Positions 15,312-23,783 of a stretch of DNA of 64,000 nucleotides are shown here, piece after piece. Below the pieces are notes generated by a model. It did no database searches, was not told the DNA's origin, and was given only the letters and a program-made list of their open reading frames with translations. The stretch's first letter is position 1, and every line of letters begins with the position of its first letter. This DNA is from Streptomyces toyocaensis (GTDB taxonomy: Bacteria > Actinomycetota > Actinomycetes > Streptomycetales > Streptomycetaceae). The translations under genes and the position numbers were made by a program. The DNA is taken from positions 165,180 through 229,179 of the forward strand of contig NZ_JFCB01000006.1 of the NCBI RefSeq assembly GCF_000725125.1. The letters run 5' to 3'.

Positions 15312-18300
15312 TCAGGCGAACGGGATGGTGAGGACGGAGCCCGCGCCCACCTGGAGGGTGGAGGGACCGTTGCCCAGTGCGCTCCAGACCTCGACGCGGA
15401 TGGTGCCGCCGTCCAGGTCGCCCAGGGTGCCCGAGGCGGAGTGCAGGCCCTGCCGGGCCGAGGAGTACTCCTCCCAGCCGGGGATCGGGTCGGTGGCGAA
15501 GTAGCGGAACGTCTCGACGCGCTCGAACGTGCCGTCGCCGGTCAGGTCGTACGACACCCGCGCCTGCTGGGCGTGGCCCACGGAGCTGCCCGCGTCCACC
15601 TTGAACGTGAAGGCGGTTGAGGAGCCCGCCTTCACGGTGCCGTTGACGTTCTCGACCTCGTAGACGAGCGGGTTCTTCGGGGTTCCGTCGTTGTTGGTGC
15701 CTCCGGCGGAGGGGATGGTGTCGGAGGTACCGGTCGCGGCCGCCTCGGTGGCGAGTCCGCCGCCCGACTGCGGGTAGAACGTGTCGCCCGTGACCGGCGG
15801 GTCGCCGGCCGTGGTCACCTTCAGCGTGCCGCTCGCCGGACCGGCCTGGCCGGCCGTGTCGCGCGCCTTGACGCTGTAGGAGTACTCGGTGCCGGCCGTC
15901 AGTCCGGTGTCGGTGTGCGTGGTGCCGGTGACGGTGGCGACCTTGGTGGTGCCGCGGAAGACGTCGTAGTCCTTGACGCCCTTGTCGTCGGTCGCCGCCT
16001 CCCAGGTCAGTTCGACGGAGGTGCTGGTGACCTCGCCGGCGACCGGGGTGCCGGGCGCGCCGGGCGGCTGGTCACGCGTGCCGGTGGTGGTGACCGTCAC
16101 GGTGTCGCTGGGCGGGCCGACCTGGTTGGAGGTGTCGCGGGCCCTGACCTTGTAGGTGTACTCGGTTCCCGAGGCCAGCCCGGTGTCCGTGTAGGTGGTG
16201 CCGGTGACGGTGGCGACCTTGTCGTCGCCGCGGTAGACGTCGTAGTCCTTGATGCCGAGGTCGTCCGTCGCCGCCTCCCAGGTCAGCTCGACGGAGTCGT
16301 CGGTGATGTCGCCGGCGACCGGGGTGCCGGGCGCGCTGGGCCTGTCGTCACCGGGGGCGCCGCACAGCGTGCCGAGCTCGGTGTCGTCGCCCGCTCCGGA
16401 CGCGGTCGACTTCGCCGGGACGTTGAGCACGCCGCCGTCGGAGAAGAGGACCGAGCACTCCTCGGCACCGTAGTTGTGCGCGGCGTAGGTCTTGGTGCCG
16501 TTCTTGTCGAAGACGGTAGCCGTCGGCGAGTTGGCCGTGACGGTCATGTCCGGGGCGCCGATGGAGTTCATCGTGGAGACCCAGTGGTAGGTGTGGGCCT
16601 TGGTCTCGCCGGCCTCGGGGACGTACCCGCCGTTCCACTGGTTCCAGTACTGCATGGCCTTGGCCGGGTCGTAGAGGGCCTGGACCTGCCAGAAGATGTC
16701 CTTCCACTCGACGGCCGGTCCGCCGTTCTCCTTCTCCATCTCGGTCACGCTGCGGCGCAGCATGTCCTTCTCGCGGGCCAGGTGCAGCGAGCCGCCGGTC
16801 ATGGGGAGGAAGTTGATGCCGTGGATCTCCTCGGGGTTGGCGGTCCACCAGGTGGCGTAGGCGCCGCCGCTGCTCCAGACCATGCCCACGACGTCGTGGG
16901 TGAAGTCCTCGGGGTAGACCTGCTGATCGGCGTCGAACCAGTACTGCGCGATCGACTCCGACTCGGTCATCATCATGTAGACGCCCTGGTCGCGCAGCGC
17001 CTTGTCCCCCGTTGCCGAGCCCCACATGATCAGGCCGGCGCTGAGGTTGATCGACTCCGAGGACGACTCCTGGTTGTTGCCGGCGGCGAAGGCCTCGTGA
17101 CCGGCGGCCCAGCTGTGACCGGCGTAGACGTCGAAGCCGCGCAGGAACGGGTACTTGGAGTCGTCCCTGGCCGGGTTGGCGGCGTCCTTGATGAGCTCCT
17201 TCACCATGCCGCCCCACTCGGAGTCGGCGGCCCACTGCGGGTCGTACTGAGCCACGATCGCCGCGGCCATCACGTAGTACGAGTAGTGGAAGTGGTGGTC
17301 GTTCAGCTCCTGGTCGCTGCCGTAGGAGGCCGGGTAGCCGATGAGCGTGCGCCAGTCCTTGTCGTAGGAGAACTCCGAGGGCCCGCCGACGGTGAACCAC
17401 TCCTCCATGCGGCCCTCGATCAGCTCGATGAGCTTGTCGCGGCTCGCGGTGTCACCGATCTGGTCGGCGATCGGCACGAGCTGGGCGAGCTTGCCCAGGG
17501 CCTTGCCGGTCCAGTAGGTGTCGATGGCGCCGCTGAACGGGTCGCCCTGCGTCAGCACGTCGTTGATGTACGTCTTGAGCTTGGCCTTGTCGACGCCCGC
17601 GGCGCTCGGCAGCCCCGGCAGGACGCCGTTCACCTTCTGCACGGTGGTGAACGAGGTGCCCTCGCGGACCTTCATCTCCCCGCGGGAGGACACGTAGCCG
17701 TAGTCGGTCAGCGGGTCGGAGGTGTGCAGCCACTGGTGGCGGTAGAGCGCCTGGAGGGTGCCCTTCTCCGTGCCCTCCTTCGGCTCGGTGATCAGCGAGT
17801 ACTTCGCCTCGACCTCTCCGGCACCCTCCCGGTACTCCCAGTCCACGGTGGAGCCGGTCACGAAGCTGAAGGCGTACTTCTCGTAGTCGGCGAGCGCGTC
17901 CTTGCTGGGCAGGACGGCCAGGGAGAAGTAGTCCTTCGAGCCGAGGTCGGCCCTGATCTCGCTGCCGGACACGGTCCAGTCGCTGCTGCTCGGGGCGAAC
18001 AGCGCGTAGTCGTGGCCGGAGATGGTGACGCCGAGGACGTTGCCCTGGTCGGCGAAGACCGTCGGCGGGGCCGCGGCCTTGATCTGCGCCGCGCCGCCCG
18101 TGCCCTCGGCGTACACGTACGGCATACCGTGGCCGATGGTCGTCCGCAGCGTGCGCGCACCGTCGTTCCAGTACGGGGTCACGGTCCAGTCGCTCCACCC
18201 GTCCGCCTTGGCGTCGGGGGAGTTGAGGCCGGCGAGGCCGAGGGTCAGGTCGGCCTCGTGCGCGAACTCGTACTGACGCCCTTCGCCCACGATCTGGTGG

Positions 18301-18650
18301 TCGGTGGGGTAACCGACCTCCAGGCCACCGGACACCGCCTTGTAGGTGAGCGGGTGCCCGTACATGTTCTCCGACCACGGGTTGGCGGCGAACCGCTGGA
18401 AGGCCAGCGAGGACCACCAGTCGTTGGTCGGTACCGGCGTGTCCGCCATGCGCGGCGTGACCTTCGGCTTGACCGCCTGGCCGCCGTTGTTGGACGGACC
18501 CTGCCGCCCGGCCGGCCGGACGTCGCTGTAGCTTCCCTTGCCCACCTCGACGGTGGCGGCCGAGGCGACACCACTGCCGATGGTGGCCACCAGGCCTCCC
18601 GCGGCCATCGCGGCCGCCGACAGTAGGGCCAGGGGTCTCCGGAATCTCAT
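15312..18650 (-). CDS. Secreted GH81 endo-beta-1,3-glucanase with two FnIII domains
   Basis: A 1112-aa secreted multidomain enzyme. The ATG at 18650 follows AAGG and starts the signal peptide MRFRRPLALLSAAAMAAGGL. Residues about 45-755 match GH81 (TPVPTNDWWSSLAFQ near the start, then YGSDQELNDHHFHYSYYVMA, FLRGFDVYAGHSWA and NNQESSSESINLSAG, the catalytic region). Two fibronectin type III domains follow at about 773-864 and 865-948, near duplicates of each other (SVELTWEAATDD in both). A glucan-binding-type module (949-1112) is shared with the GH64 protein. It cleaves beta-1,3-glucan internally outside the cell. A TGAGAGCGCTCTCA operator lies 12 bp upstream. Confidence 0.93.
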   Translation of the reverse strand: MRFRRPLALLSAAAMAAGGLVATIGSGVASAATVEVGKGSYSDVRPAGRQGPSNNGGQAVKPKVTPRMADTPVPTNDWWSSLAFQRFAANPWSENMYGHPLTYKAVSGGLEVGYPTDHQIVGEGRQYEFAHEADLTLGLAGLNSPDAKADGWSDWTVTPYWNDGARTLRTTIGHGMPYVYAEGTGGAAQIKAAAPPTVFADQGNVLGVTISGHDYALFAPSSSDWTVSGSEIRADLGSKDYFSLAVLPSKDALADYEKYAFSFVTGSTVDWEYREGAGEVEAKYSLITEPKEGTEKGTLQALYRHQWLHTSDPLTDYGYVSSRGEMKVREGTSFTTVQKVNGVLPGLPSAAGVDKAKLKTYINDVLTQGDPFSGAIDTYWTGKALGKLAQLVPIADQIGDTASRDKLIELIEGRMEEWFTVGGPSEFSYDKDWRTLIGYPASYGSDQELNDHHFHYSYYVMAAAIVAQYDPQWAADSEWGGMVKELIKDAANPARDDSKYPFLRGFDVYAGHSWAAGHEAFAAGNNQESSSESINLSAGLIMWGSATGDKALRDQGVYMMMTESESIAQYWFDADQQVYPEDFTHDVVGMVWSSGGAYATWWTANPEEIHGINFLPMTGGSLHLAREKDMLRRSVTEMEKENGGPAVEWKDIFWQVQALYDPAKAMQYWNQWNGGYVPEAGETKAHTYHWVSTMNSIGAPDMTVTANSPTATVFDKNGTKTYAAHNYGAEECSVLFSDGGVLNVPAKSTASGAGDDTELGTLCGAPGDDRPSAPGTPVAGDITDDSVELTWEAATDDLGIKDYDVYRGDDKVATVTGTTYTDTGLASGTEYTYKVRARDTSNQVGPPSDTVTVTTTGTRDQPPGAPGTPVAGEVTSTSVELTWEAATDDKGVKDYDVFRGTTKVATVTGTTHTDTGLTAGTEYSYSVKARDTAGQAGPASGTLKVTTAGDPPVTGDTFYPQSGGGLATEAAATGTSDTIPSAGGTNNDGTPKNPLVYEVENVNGTVKAGSSTAFTFKVDAGSSVGHAQQARVSYDLTGDGTFERVETFRYFATDPIPGWEEYSSARQGLHSASGTLGDLDGGTIRVEVWSALGNGPSTLQVGAGSVLTIPFA

Positions 18651-18662
18651 GCGCAACCTTTC

Positions 18663-18676
18663 TGAGAGCGCTCTCA
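18663..18676. promoter_or_regulatory. Glucan-locus LacI operator (GH81 promoter)
   Basis: Perfect palindrome TGAGAGCGCTCTCA, ending 12 bp before the GH81 start codon on the minus strand. The same box recurs at 20370 and, with one mismatch, at 19002. The CebR box of cellulose-utilising streptomycetes is recalled as TGGGAGCGCTCCCA, so this is a close relative. Confidence 0.85.
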
Positions 18677-19001
18677 AGACGGCGCTCAACGTAGGCATCG
18701 GGCAAAGAACGGTCAATACTTCAAACAGGAATTGATGCCATCGGCCCGTCCGGGAGCCGACGGCAGAGGGTGGGGCGATGCCCCGCCCTGTGCCGGCGAA
18801 GCGGGTGCCGCGACGGAGTTCCGCCGCAGAGGGGACGCCCCGCCGCCGCAGGCGCTCGGCTGAGCCCTAGCGCCCCGGTGCCGCTCCGGTCGGCACCGGG
18901 GCGGTACCGCGACCGCGCATGGCGCGAGAACGGCTCCCGGACCCGCGTCCGGCCCGGACGCGGGTCCGGCCGCGAACCGGCGGCATCCCCGGCCGCCGTG
19001 T

Positions 19002-19015
19002 TGAAAGCGCTCTCA
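19002..19015. promoter_or_regulatory. LacI operator upstream of its regulator gene
   Basis: TGAAAGCGCTCTCA differs by one base from the perfect box at 18663. It lies 80 bp before the regulator's TTG start, which suggests autoregulation. Confidence 0.75.
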
Positions 19016-19095
19016 TGTCACGACCGGGGGATCTATCCTGTCCACTGGGAGGAGCGGCAGGCGACGAGGTGCCGCACAGCAGACCAGGAGTTCCC

Positions 19096-20121
19096 TTGCC
19101 CGAGCAGACAGCAGCAAACCGTCCGACGCTGGAGGCTGTCGCTGCGCGGGCGGGCGTGTCGCGCGCCACGGCGTCGCGCGTGGTCAACGGCGGCGCCGGG
19201 GTGCGTCAACCGCTGGTCGACAAGGTGCGCGCGGCGGTCGACGAACTGGGTTATGTCCCCAACCACGCGGCACGCTCGCTGGTGACCCGCCGGCACGGCG
19301 CGGTCGCCGTGATCATCGCGGAGCCCGAGTTCCGGGTCTTCTCCGACCCGTTCTTCGCACAGCAGCTCCGGGGCATCAGCCGGGAACTGACCTCCAGAGA
19401 CGTCCAGTTGGTGCTGCTGTGGGTGGAGGACGAGTCCGATCACGGGCGGATCGCACGGTATCTCGCCGGGGGGCACGTCGACGGGGCGATCGCCTTCTCC
19501 CTGCACGGCGACGACCGTCTGCCGACGCTGATCACCGAGAGCAAGGTACCCGCGGTCCTCGGCGGCCGTCCGGGGACGGAGACCGGCCCGACCCTGCCGT
19601 ATGTCGACACCGACAACCGGGGCGGCGCGCGGGAGGCCGTGCGCCACCTGGTCTCCCTGGGGCGACGCAGCATCGCGCACATCGCGGGCCCGGGCGACCA
19701 GACCTCGGCTCTGGACCGGATCGCCGGCTATCACGACGTGCTGATCGACCCCGACCCGGAGCTGCTGCGCGAGGGGCACTTCACCGAGGAGAGCGGCGCC
19801 CGGGCCATGGCGGAGCTGCTCGACCGGCGGCCCGACGTCGACGGCGTCTTCGTCGCCAACGACCTCATGGCCCTGGGCGCCCTGCGCGTGCTGCGCGAGC
19901 GGGGCCTGCGCGTGCCGCAGGACGTGGCGGTGGTCGGCTTCGACGACATGGAGGCGGTGGTACGCGCCAGCGACCCGGCGCTGACCACGGTGCGCCAGGA
20001 CGTCGAAGGCCTGGGCAGGCTGTCGGTGAAGCTGCTGGTCAAGCTGCTGAACCGGCCCGCCGGCCATGTCCCCGCGTCCGTGATCATGCCGACGACCCTC
20101 ATCCGGCGCGCCTCGGCGTGA
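19096..20121 (+). CDS. LacI-family regulator of glucan utilisation (CebR-like)
   Basis: A 341-aa repressor. The TTG at 19096 follows AGGAG by five bases and gives the standard N-terminus; an ATG further up would add about 59 unlikely residues. The DNA-binding part is TLEAVAARAGVSRATASRVV and NHAARSLVTRR. The rest is a periplasmic-binding-protein-like effector domain (GHVDGAIAFSL, VDTDNRGGAREAVRHL, DGVFVANDLMALGALRVL, VVGFDDMEAV). The matching operators beside GH81, itself and the binding-protein gene make it the likely repressor of the whole locus. The inducer is probably a beta-1,3-linked oligoglucoside (inference). A hairpin ends the gene 7 bases after the stop. Confidence 0.9.
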   Translation: MPEQTAANRPTLEAVAARAGVSRATASRVVNGGAGVRQPLVDKVRAAVDELGYVPNHAARSLVTRRHGAVAVIIAEPEFRVFSDPFFAQQLRGISRELTSRDVQLVLLWVEDESDHGRIARYLAGGHVDGAIAFSLHGDDRLPTLITESKVPAVLGGRPGTETGPTLPYVDTDNRGGAREAVRHLVSLGRRSIAHIAGPGDQTSALDRIAGYHDVLIDPDPELLREGHFTEESGARAMAELLDRRPDVDGVFVANDLMALGALRVLRERGLRVPQDVAVVGFDDMEAVVRASDPALTTVRQDVEGLGRLSVKLLVKLLNRPAGHVPASVIMPTTLIRRASA

Positions 20122-20128
20122 GAGCCGG

Positions 20129-20149
20129 CTCCCGGGCGGCGCCCGGGAG
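20129..20149 (+). terminator. Hairpin after LacI-type gene
   Basis: CTCCCGGGC and GCCCGGGAG form a perfect 9-bp stem with a 3-base loop, starting 7 bases after the regulator stop. A second, 22-bp perfect palindrome follows at 20269-20290. The transporter operon is therefore probably transcribed from its own promoter. Confidence 0.75.
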
Positions 20150-20369
20150 TGCGACGCCGCGTCCGCGTCCGCACCGGATACGGGCCGGCGGCGTTCCCGT
20201 GCGGCGAACCGCCGGGTGCGCGGAGCGCCTTCGACCCGGGGCCGTGAACGGCCGACGGGACCGGCGGTGACCCGCCCGGCCGGGCGGGTCCCGTGACGGG
20301 AGTCGCCAACCCGACGCGTTCGGAGCCTTGACGTACGGCTCCTCGGCCGGGCACTCTCCACTCGCACCG

Positions 20370-20394
20370 TGAGAGCGCTCTCAGAGCGCTCTCG
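20370..20394. promoter_or_regulatory. Tandem overlapping LacI operators before transporter operon
   Basis: A perfect TGAGAGCGCTCTCA (20370-20383) is immediately followed by CAGAGCGCTCTCG, with dyad centres 11 bp apart, one helical turn. It ends 25 bp before the binding-protein ATG. This should be the strongest regulatory site of the locus. Confidence 0.85.
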
Positions 20395-20419
20395 CGCCAC
20401 CGAGTCAAGGAGCCCACCC

Positions 20420-21724
20420 ATGCCCACAGCCCGTGCCGCAAGAAGAGTCACCGCCCGACTGGGGGCGCTCGTCCTGACCGGGGCTCTGCTTGCCGCCTGC
20501 GGCGGTTCGTCCGACGCCGACTCCGCCGACGGCGCGAACGGCAAGATCACGCTCACCGTGGACCTCTTCGGCTCGTTCGGCTACAAGGAGGCCGGGCTCT
20601 ACGCGGAGTACGAGAAGCTGCACCCGAACGTCACGATCAAGCAGACGGACACCGAGGACGAGGCCGACTACTGGAAGTCGCTCCAGACCCGCCTCGCGGG
20701 CGGCGGTGGCCTCGCGGACGTGCAGGGCATCGAGGTGGGCCGGATCGCCACCGTCACCCAGCAGCAGACCGACAAGTTCGAGGACCTGAAGAAGTACGGC
20801 GCGGAGTCCCTGAAGGGCCAGTTCGCCGAGGCCAAGTGGGCCGCCGCCACGGGCAGGAGCGGAGAGGTCCTCGGGCTCGGGACGGACGTCGGCCCCGAGG
20901 CCATGTGCTACCGCACCGACCTGTTCAAGAAGGCCGGGCTGCCCACCGACCGCGAAGAGCTCGCGCAGCGCTGGTCCAGCTGGGACGGCTACCTGGAACT
21001 CGGCAAGAAGTACAAGGCGAAGGCCCCTGACAAGAGCGCCTGGCTCGACAGCGTCGGCAGTCTCTACTCGATCATGATCGGCCAGCAGAAGGAGCGCTAC
21101 TACAGCGCGTCCGGAGAGCTGATCTGGGACAAGAACCCCGCCCTGCTCGAGGCGTGGGACCGCTCCGTGGAGGCGGCGGAGAGCGGGCTGAGCGCCGAGC
21201 TCGACCAGTGGTCGCCGCAGTGGAACCAGGCCTTCGCCGCCGGCTCCTTCGCCACCATCCCGTGCCCCGCCTGGATGCTCGGCTACATCAAGGGCCAGGC
21301 CGGTGACGCGGGCCAGGGCAAGTGGGACATCGCCAAGCTGCCCGGCGGTGCCGGCAACTGGGGCGGCTCCTACCTGTCCATCCCGCGCGCCGCCGAGCAC
21401 AAGAAGGAGGCGTACGAGCTCATCAAGTGGCTCACCGCGCCCGAGCAGCAGGAGAAGCTCTTCCGCAAGCAGGGCAACTTCCCCTCCAGCACCGGCGCCA
21501 TCGACAAGGTCGCCGACACCACGGACCCGTACTTCTCGGACGCCCCGACCGGCAAGATCTTCGGTGACGCGGCCAAGGCGGCGCCCGTGCAGGTCCTGGG
21601 TCTGCACGACCAGAGCATCGCCCAGCAGATCACCAACGCGCTGAGCGAGGTGGAGCGCAAGGGCACCGACCCCGACAAGGCCTGGAAGAACGCCTCGAAG
21701 GGCGTCGCCAACACCCTCGGCTGA
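20420..21724 (+). CDS. Sugar ABC transporter substrate-binding lipoprotein (CebE-like)
   Basis: A 434-aa extracellular solute-binding lipoprotein. The ATG at 20420 follows AAGGAG, and the signal peptide ends in the lipobox LLAACGG (Cys about residue 26). The rest is a family 1 binding protein: YAEYEKLHPNVTIKQ, then ADVQGIEVGRIATVTQQ and the hinge and C-terminal lobe (AAGSFATIPCPAWMLGYI, SYLSIPRAAEHKKEAYELIK). The context with beta-glucanases and a beta-glucosidase suggests a beta-glucan oligosaccharide ligand, perhaps laminaribiose to laminaripentaose; cellobiose is the alternative, by analogy with CebE. It is the first gene of an operon under the tandem operators. Confidence 0.9.
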   Translation: MPTARAARRVTARLGALVLTGALLAACGGSSDADSADGANGKITLTVDLFGSFGYKEAGLYAEYEKLHPNVTIKQTDTEDEADYWKSLQTRLAGGGGLADVQGIEVGRIATVTQQQTDKFEDLKKYGAESLKGQFAEAKWAAATGRSGEVLGLGTDVGPEAMCYRTDLFKKAGLPTDREELAQRWSSWDGYLELGKKYKAKAPDKSAWLDSVGSLYSIMIGQQKERYYSASGELIWDKNPALLEAWDRSVEAAESGLSAELDQWSPQWNQAFAAGSFATIPCPAWMLGYIKGQAGDAGQGKWDIAKLPGGAGNWGGSYLSIPRAAEHKKEAYELIKWLTAPEQQEKLFRKQGNFPSSTGAIDKVADTTDPYFSDAPTGKIFGDAAKAAPVQVLGLHDQSIAQQITNALSEVERKGTDPDKAWKNASKGVANTLG

Positions 21725-21775
21725 GCCGAGCCGAGGCTCCGGCCCGACGTCCGCGCCCCGAGCGCCGACCCACGC

Positions 21776-21816
21776 CTCCGCCGCCGCCGCTGCCCGCCCC
21801 GCCGGCGGCGGCGGAG
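21776..21816 (+). promoter_or_regulatory. Intercistronic hairpin after binding-protein gene
   Basis: A perfect 14-bp stem (21776-21789 with 21803-21816) and 13-base loop lie between the binding-protein gene and the permease genes. Such structures protect upstream mRNA or stop part of transcription, giving more binding protein than permease. Confidence 0.7.
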
Positions 21817-21852
21817 TTCCATGACCGCCGTTCCCCTCCCGAAGGCCGCCCC

Positions 21853-22818
21853 GTGACCCTTTCCGCACTCGAGACGCCGGCCCCGCCGGCCCCGCCTCCC
21901 CCGCCCTCCCGGCCGAACCGCGCACGGCGCGCGTGGCAGAAGATGTCGCCCTACGCCTACATCGCGCCGTTCTTCACCCTGTTCGCCGCCTTCGGCCTCT
22001 TCCCGCTGATCTACACGGCGTTCGTGTCCCTGTACCGGGTCGAGCTGCAGACCCCCGGTGACATGGAATGGCGAGGGCTGGACAACTACACGGCCCTGTT
22101 CAGCGACGACTTCTTCTGGACCTCGCTGCGCAACACGTTCACCATCGGCGTCATCTCCACGGTCCCCCAGCTGGTCATGGCCCTCGGGCTCGCGCACCTG
22201 CTCAACTACCGCCTGCGCGCCCGGACGTTCCTGCGCACGGCGATGCTGCTGCCGTACGCGACGTCCGTGGCCGCGGCCACCCTGGTGTTCGCGCAGCTCT
22301 TCGGCCGGGACTTCGGCCTGATCAACTACGTCGCCGGGCTCGTCGGGATCGGCCCGATCGACTGGCAGACCGGCACGGTCGCCTCCCAGATCGCCGTCTC
22401 CACCATCGTCGTCTGGCGGTGGACCGGATACAACGCCCTGATCTACCTGGCGGGCATGCAGTCCATCCCGCAGGAGCTGTACGAGGCCGCCGAGATGGAC
22501 GGGGCGTCGAAGTGGCGCCAGTTCTTCCACGTGACCCTGCCCGGACTGCGTCCGACGATCGTGTTCACCGTGATCGTCTCCACGATCGGGGCGACGCAGC
22601 TGTTCGGCGAGCCGCTGCTGTTCGAGGGGTCCATCTCGGGCGGCATCTCGCACCAGTACCAGACCCTCGGCCTGTACATGTACGAACAGGGCTGGGGCTT
22701 CTTCCACCTGGGCCGGGCCGCGGCCATCGCCTGGGTCATGTTCCTGCTCATCGTGGTGGTCGTGGGGGTCAACGCCCTGCTCGCGTACCGTCGTACCCGC
22801 AAGGAGGCCGTGCGATGA
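21853..22818 (+). CDS. Sugar ABC transporter permease 1 (CebF-like)
   Basis: A 321-aa inner-membrane permease of the MalF type with six membrane helices after a proline-rich cytoplasmic tail. The EAA loop that contacts the ATPase is visible as ELYEAAEMDGASKWRQFFHV. The GTG at 21853 follows GAAGG. Its TGA overlaps the ATG of permease 2 (ATGA). No ATP-binding gene is in the locus. Streptomyces sugar importers of this kind commonly share the distant MsiK ATPase, which is the likely partner here. Confidence 0.92.
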   Translation: MTLSALETPAPPAPPPPPSRPNRARRAWQKMSPYAYIAPFFTLFAAFGLFPLIYTAFVSLYRVELQTPGDMEWRGLDNYTALFSDDFFWTSLRNTFTIGVISTVPQLVMALGLAHLLNYRLRARTFLRTAMLLPYATSVAAATLVFAQLFGRDFGLINYVAGLVGIGPIDWQTGTVASQIAVSTIVVWRWTGYNALIYLAGMQSIPQELYEAAEMDGASKWRQFFHVTLPGLRPTIVFTVIVSTIGATQLFGEPLLFEGSISGGISHQYQTLGLYMYEQGWGFFHLGRAAAIAWVMFLLIVVVVGVNALLAYRRTRKEAVR

Positions 22819-23720
22819 CCACACTCGCCGACCCGCCGGTCACGCCTCCCGTCCGCCGGGAGCCGCCGACCCGGCGCCGGGCCCGGAAGTCCCGCGCCGG
22901 ACGCACCAACCACGCCGGCAAGCTCACGTACGCGATCCTTACCGTCGCCGTCCTGGTCTCCGCCTTCCCGTTCTACTGGACCATCGTGGCGGCCAGCCGT
23001 TCCAACGCCGACCTCGCCCAGGTTCCGCCGTCGCTCCTGCCCGGCCCGCACCTGCTGCGCAACTTCGAGGCGGTGCTGGAGGAGGCGGACATCGGCAAGG
23101 CACTGCTGAACTCCTTCATCGTGTCCGGCTCGATCACCCTCGGCACCGTGCTCTGCTGCACGCTCGCCGGTTTCGCCTTCGCCAAGCTGCGCTTCCGCGG
23201 ACGCGGCGCGCTGCTCGCCGTCACCGTGGGAACGATGATGATCCCGCCGCAGCTGGGCGTCATCCCGCTGTTCATGCTGATCGCCGAACTGCAGTGGGTG
23301 AACCAGCTCCAGGCCGTCATCCTCCCCGGCCTGGTCTCCGCGTTCGGTGTGTTCTTCATGCGCCAGTACCTGGTGCAGTCGCTGCCGGACGAGCTCATCG
23401 AGGCGGCGCGGGTCGACGGCGCCTCCACCGCCAGGATCTTCTGGTCCATCGTGGTGCCGGTCGCCCGGCCGGGCATGTCCGTGCTGGGCCTGCTGACCTT
23501 CATGGCCGCGTGGAACGACTTCTTCTGGCCCATCGTCGCCCTGTCCTCGTCCGAGCCGACCGTCCAGGTGGCCCTGCGCCAGCTCGGCGGCGGTTACGTC
23601 CACGACCAGTCCGTGATCATGGCCGGCACCCTCCTCGGCACCCTTCCGGTGCTGCTGGTCTTCGGCCTCCTGGGCCGGCAGATCGTCGGCGGCATCATGC
23701 AGGGAGCCGTCAAGGGCTGA
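22815..23720 (+). CDS. Sugar ABC transporter permease 2 (CebG-like)
   Basis: A 301-aa MalG-type permease. A basic N-terminal tail (residues 1-35) precedes six membrane helices. The EAA loop is ELIEAARVDGASTARIFWSI, and the C-terminus (GGIMQGAVKG) is typical of the family. Its ATG overlaps the stop of permease 1 by four bases. It should form the heterodimeric channel with permease 1 and, presumably, a shared MsiK ATPase. Confidence 0.92.
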   Translation: MTTLADPPVTPPVRREPPTRRRARKSRAGRTNHAGKLTYAILTVAVLVSAFPFYWTIVAASRSNADLAQVPPSLLPGPHLLRNFEAVLEEADIGKALLNSFIVSGSITLGTVLCCTLAGFAFAKLRFRGRGALLAVTVGTMMIPPQLGVIPLFMLIAELQWVNQLQAVILPGLVSAFGVFFMRQYLVQSLPDELIEAARVDGASTARIFWSIVVPVARPGMSVLGLLTFMAAWNDFFWPIVALSSSEPTVQVALRQLGGGYVHDQSVIMAGTLLGTLPVLLVFGLLGRQIVGGIMQGAVKG

Positions 23721-23783
23721 GCCCGGGCCCCTCCTCACCCCTCCCCACTCCTCCCCCACCTTCGCCTTCGGAGCCTTCAGTCC

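Larger units (their letters stand above)
18651..19095. promoter_or_regulatory. Divergent promoter region between GH81 and lacI-type gene
   Basis: These 445 bp contain no gene. They hold two operators near the edges (18663-18676 and 19002-19015) and two very strong perfect hairpins in the middle (18871-18903, 13-bp stem with 7-base loop; 18937-18969, 16-bp arms around one base). The hairpins could insulate the two divergent units. Confidence 0.7.

Noticed and set aside
15915..18626. 903-codon plus-strand frame opposite the GH81 gene
   Set aside because: GH81 on the minus strand is unmistakable; the opposite frame has no start signal or domain.
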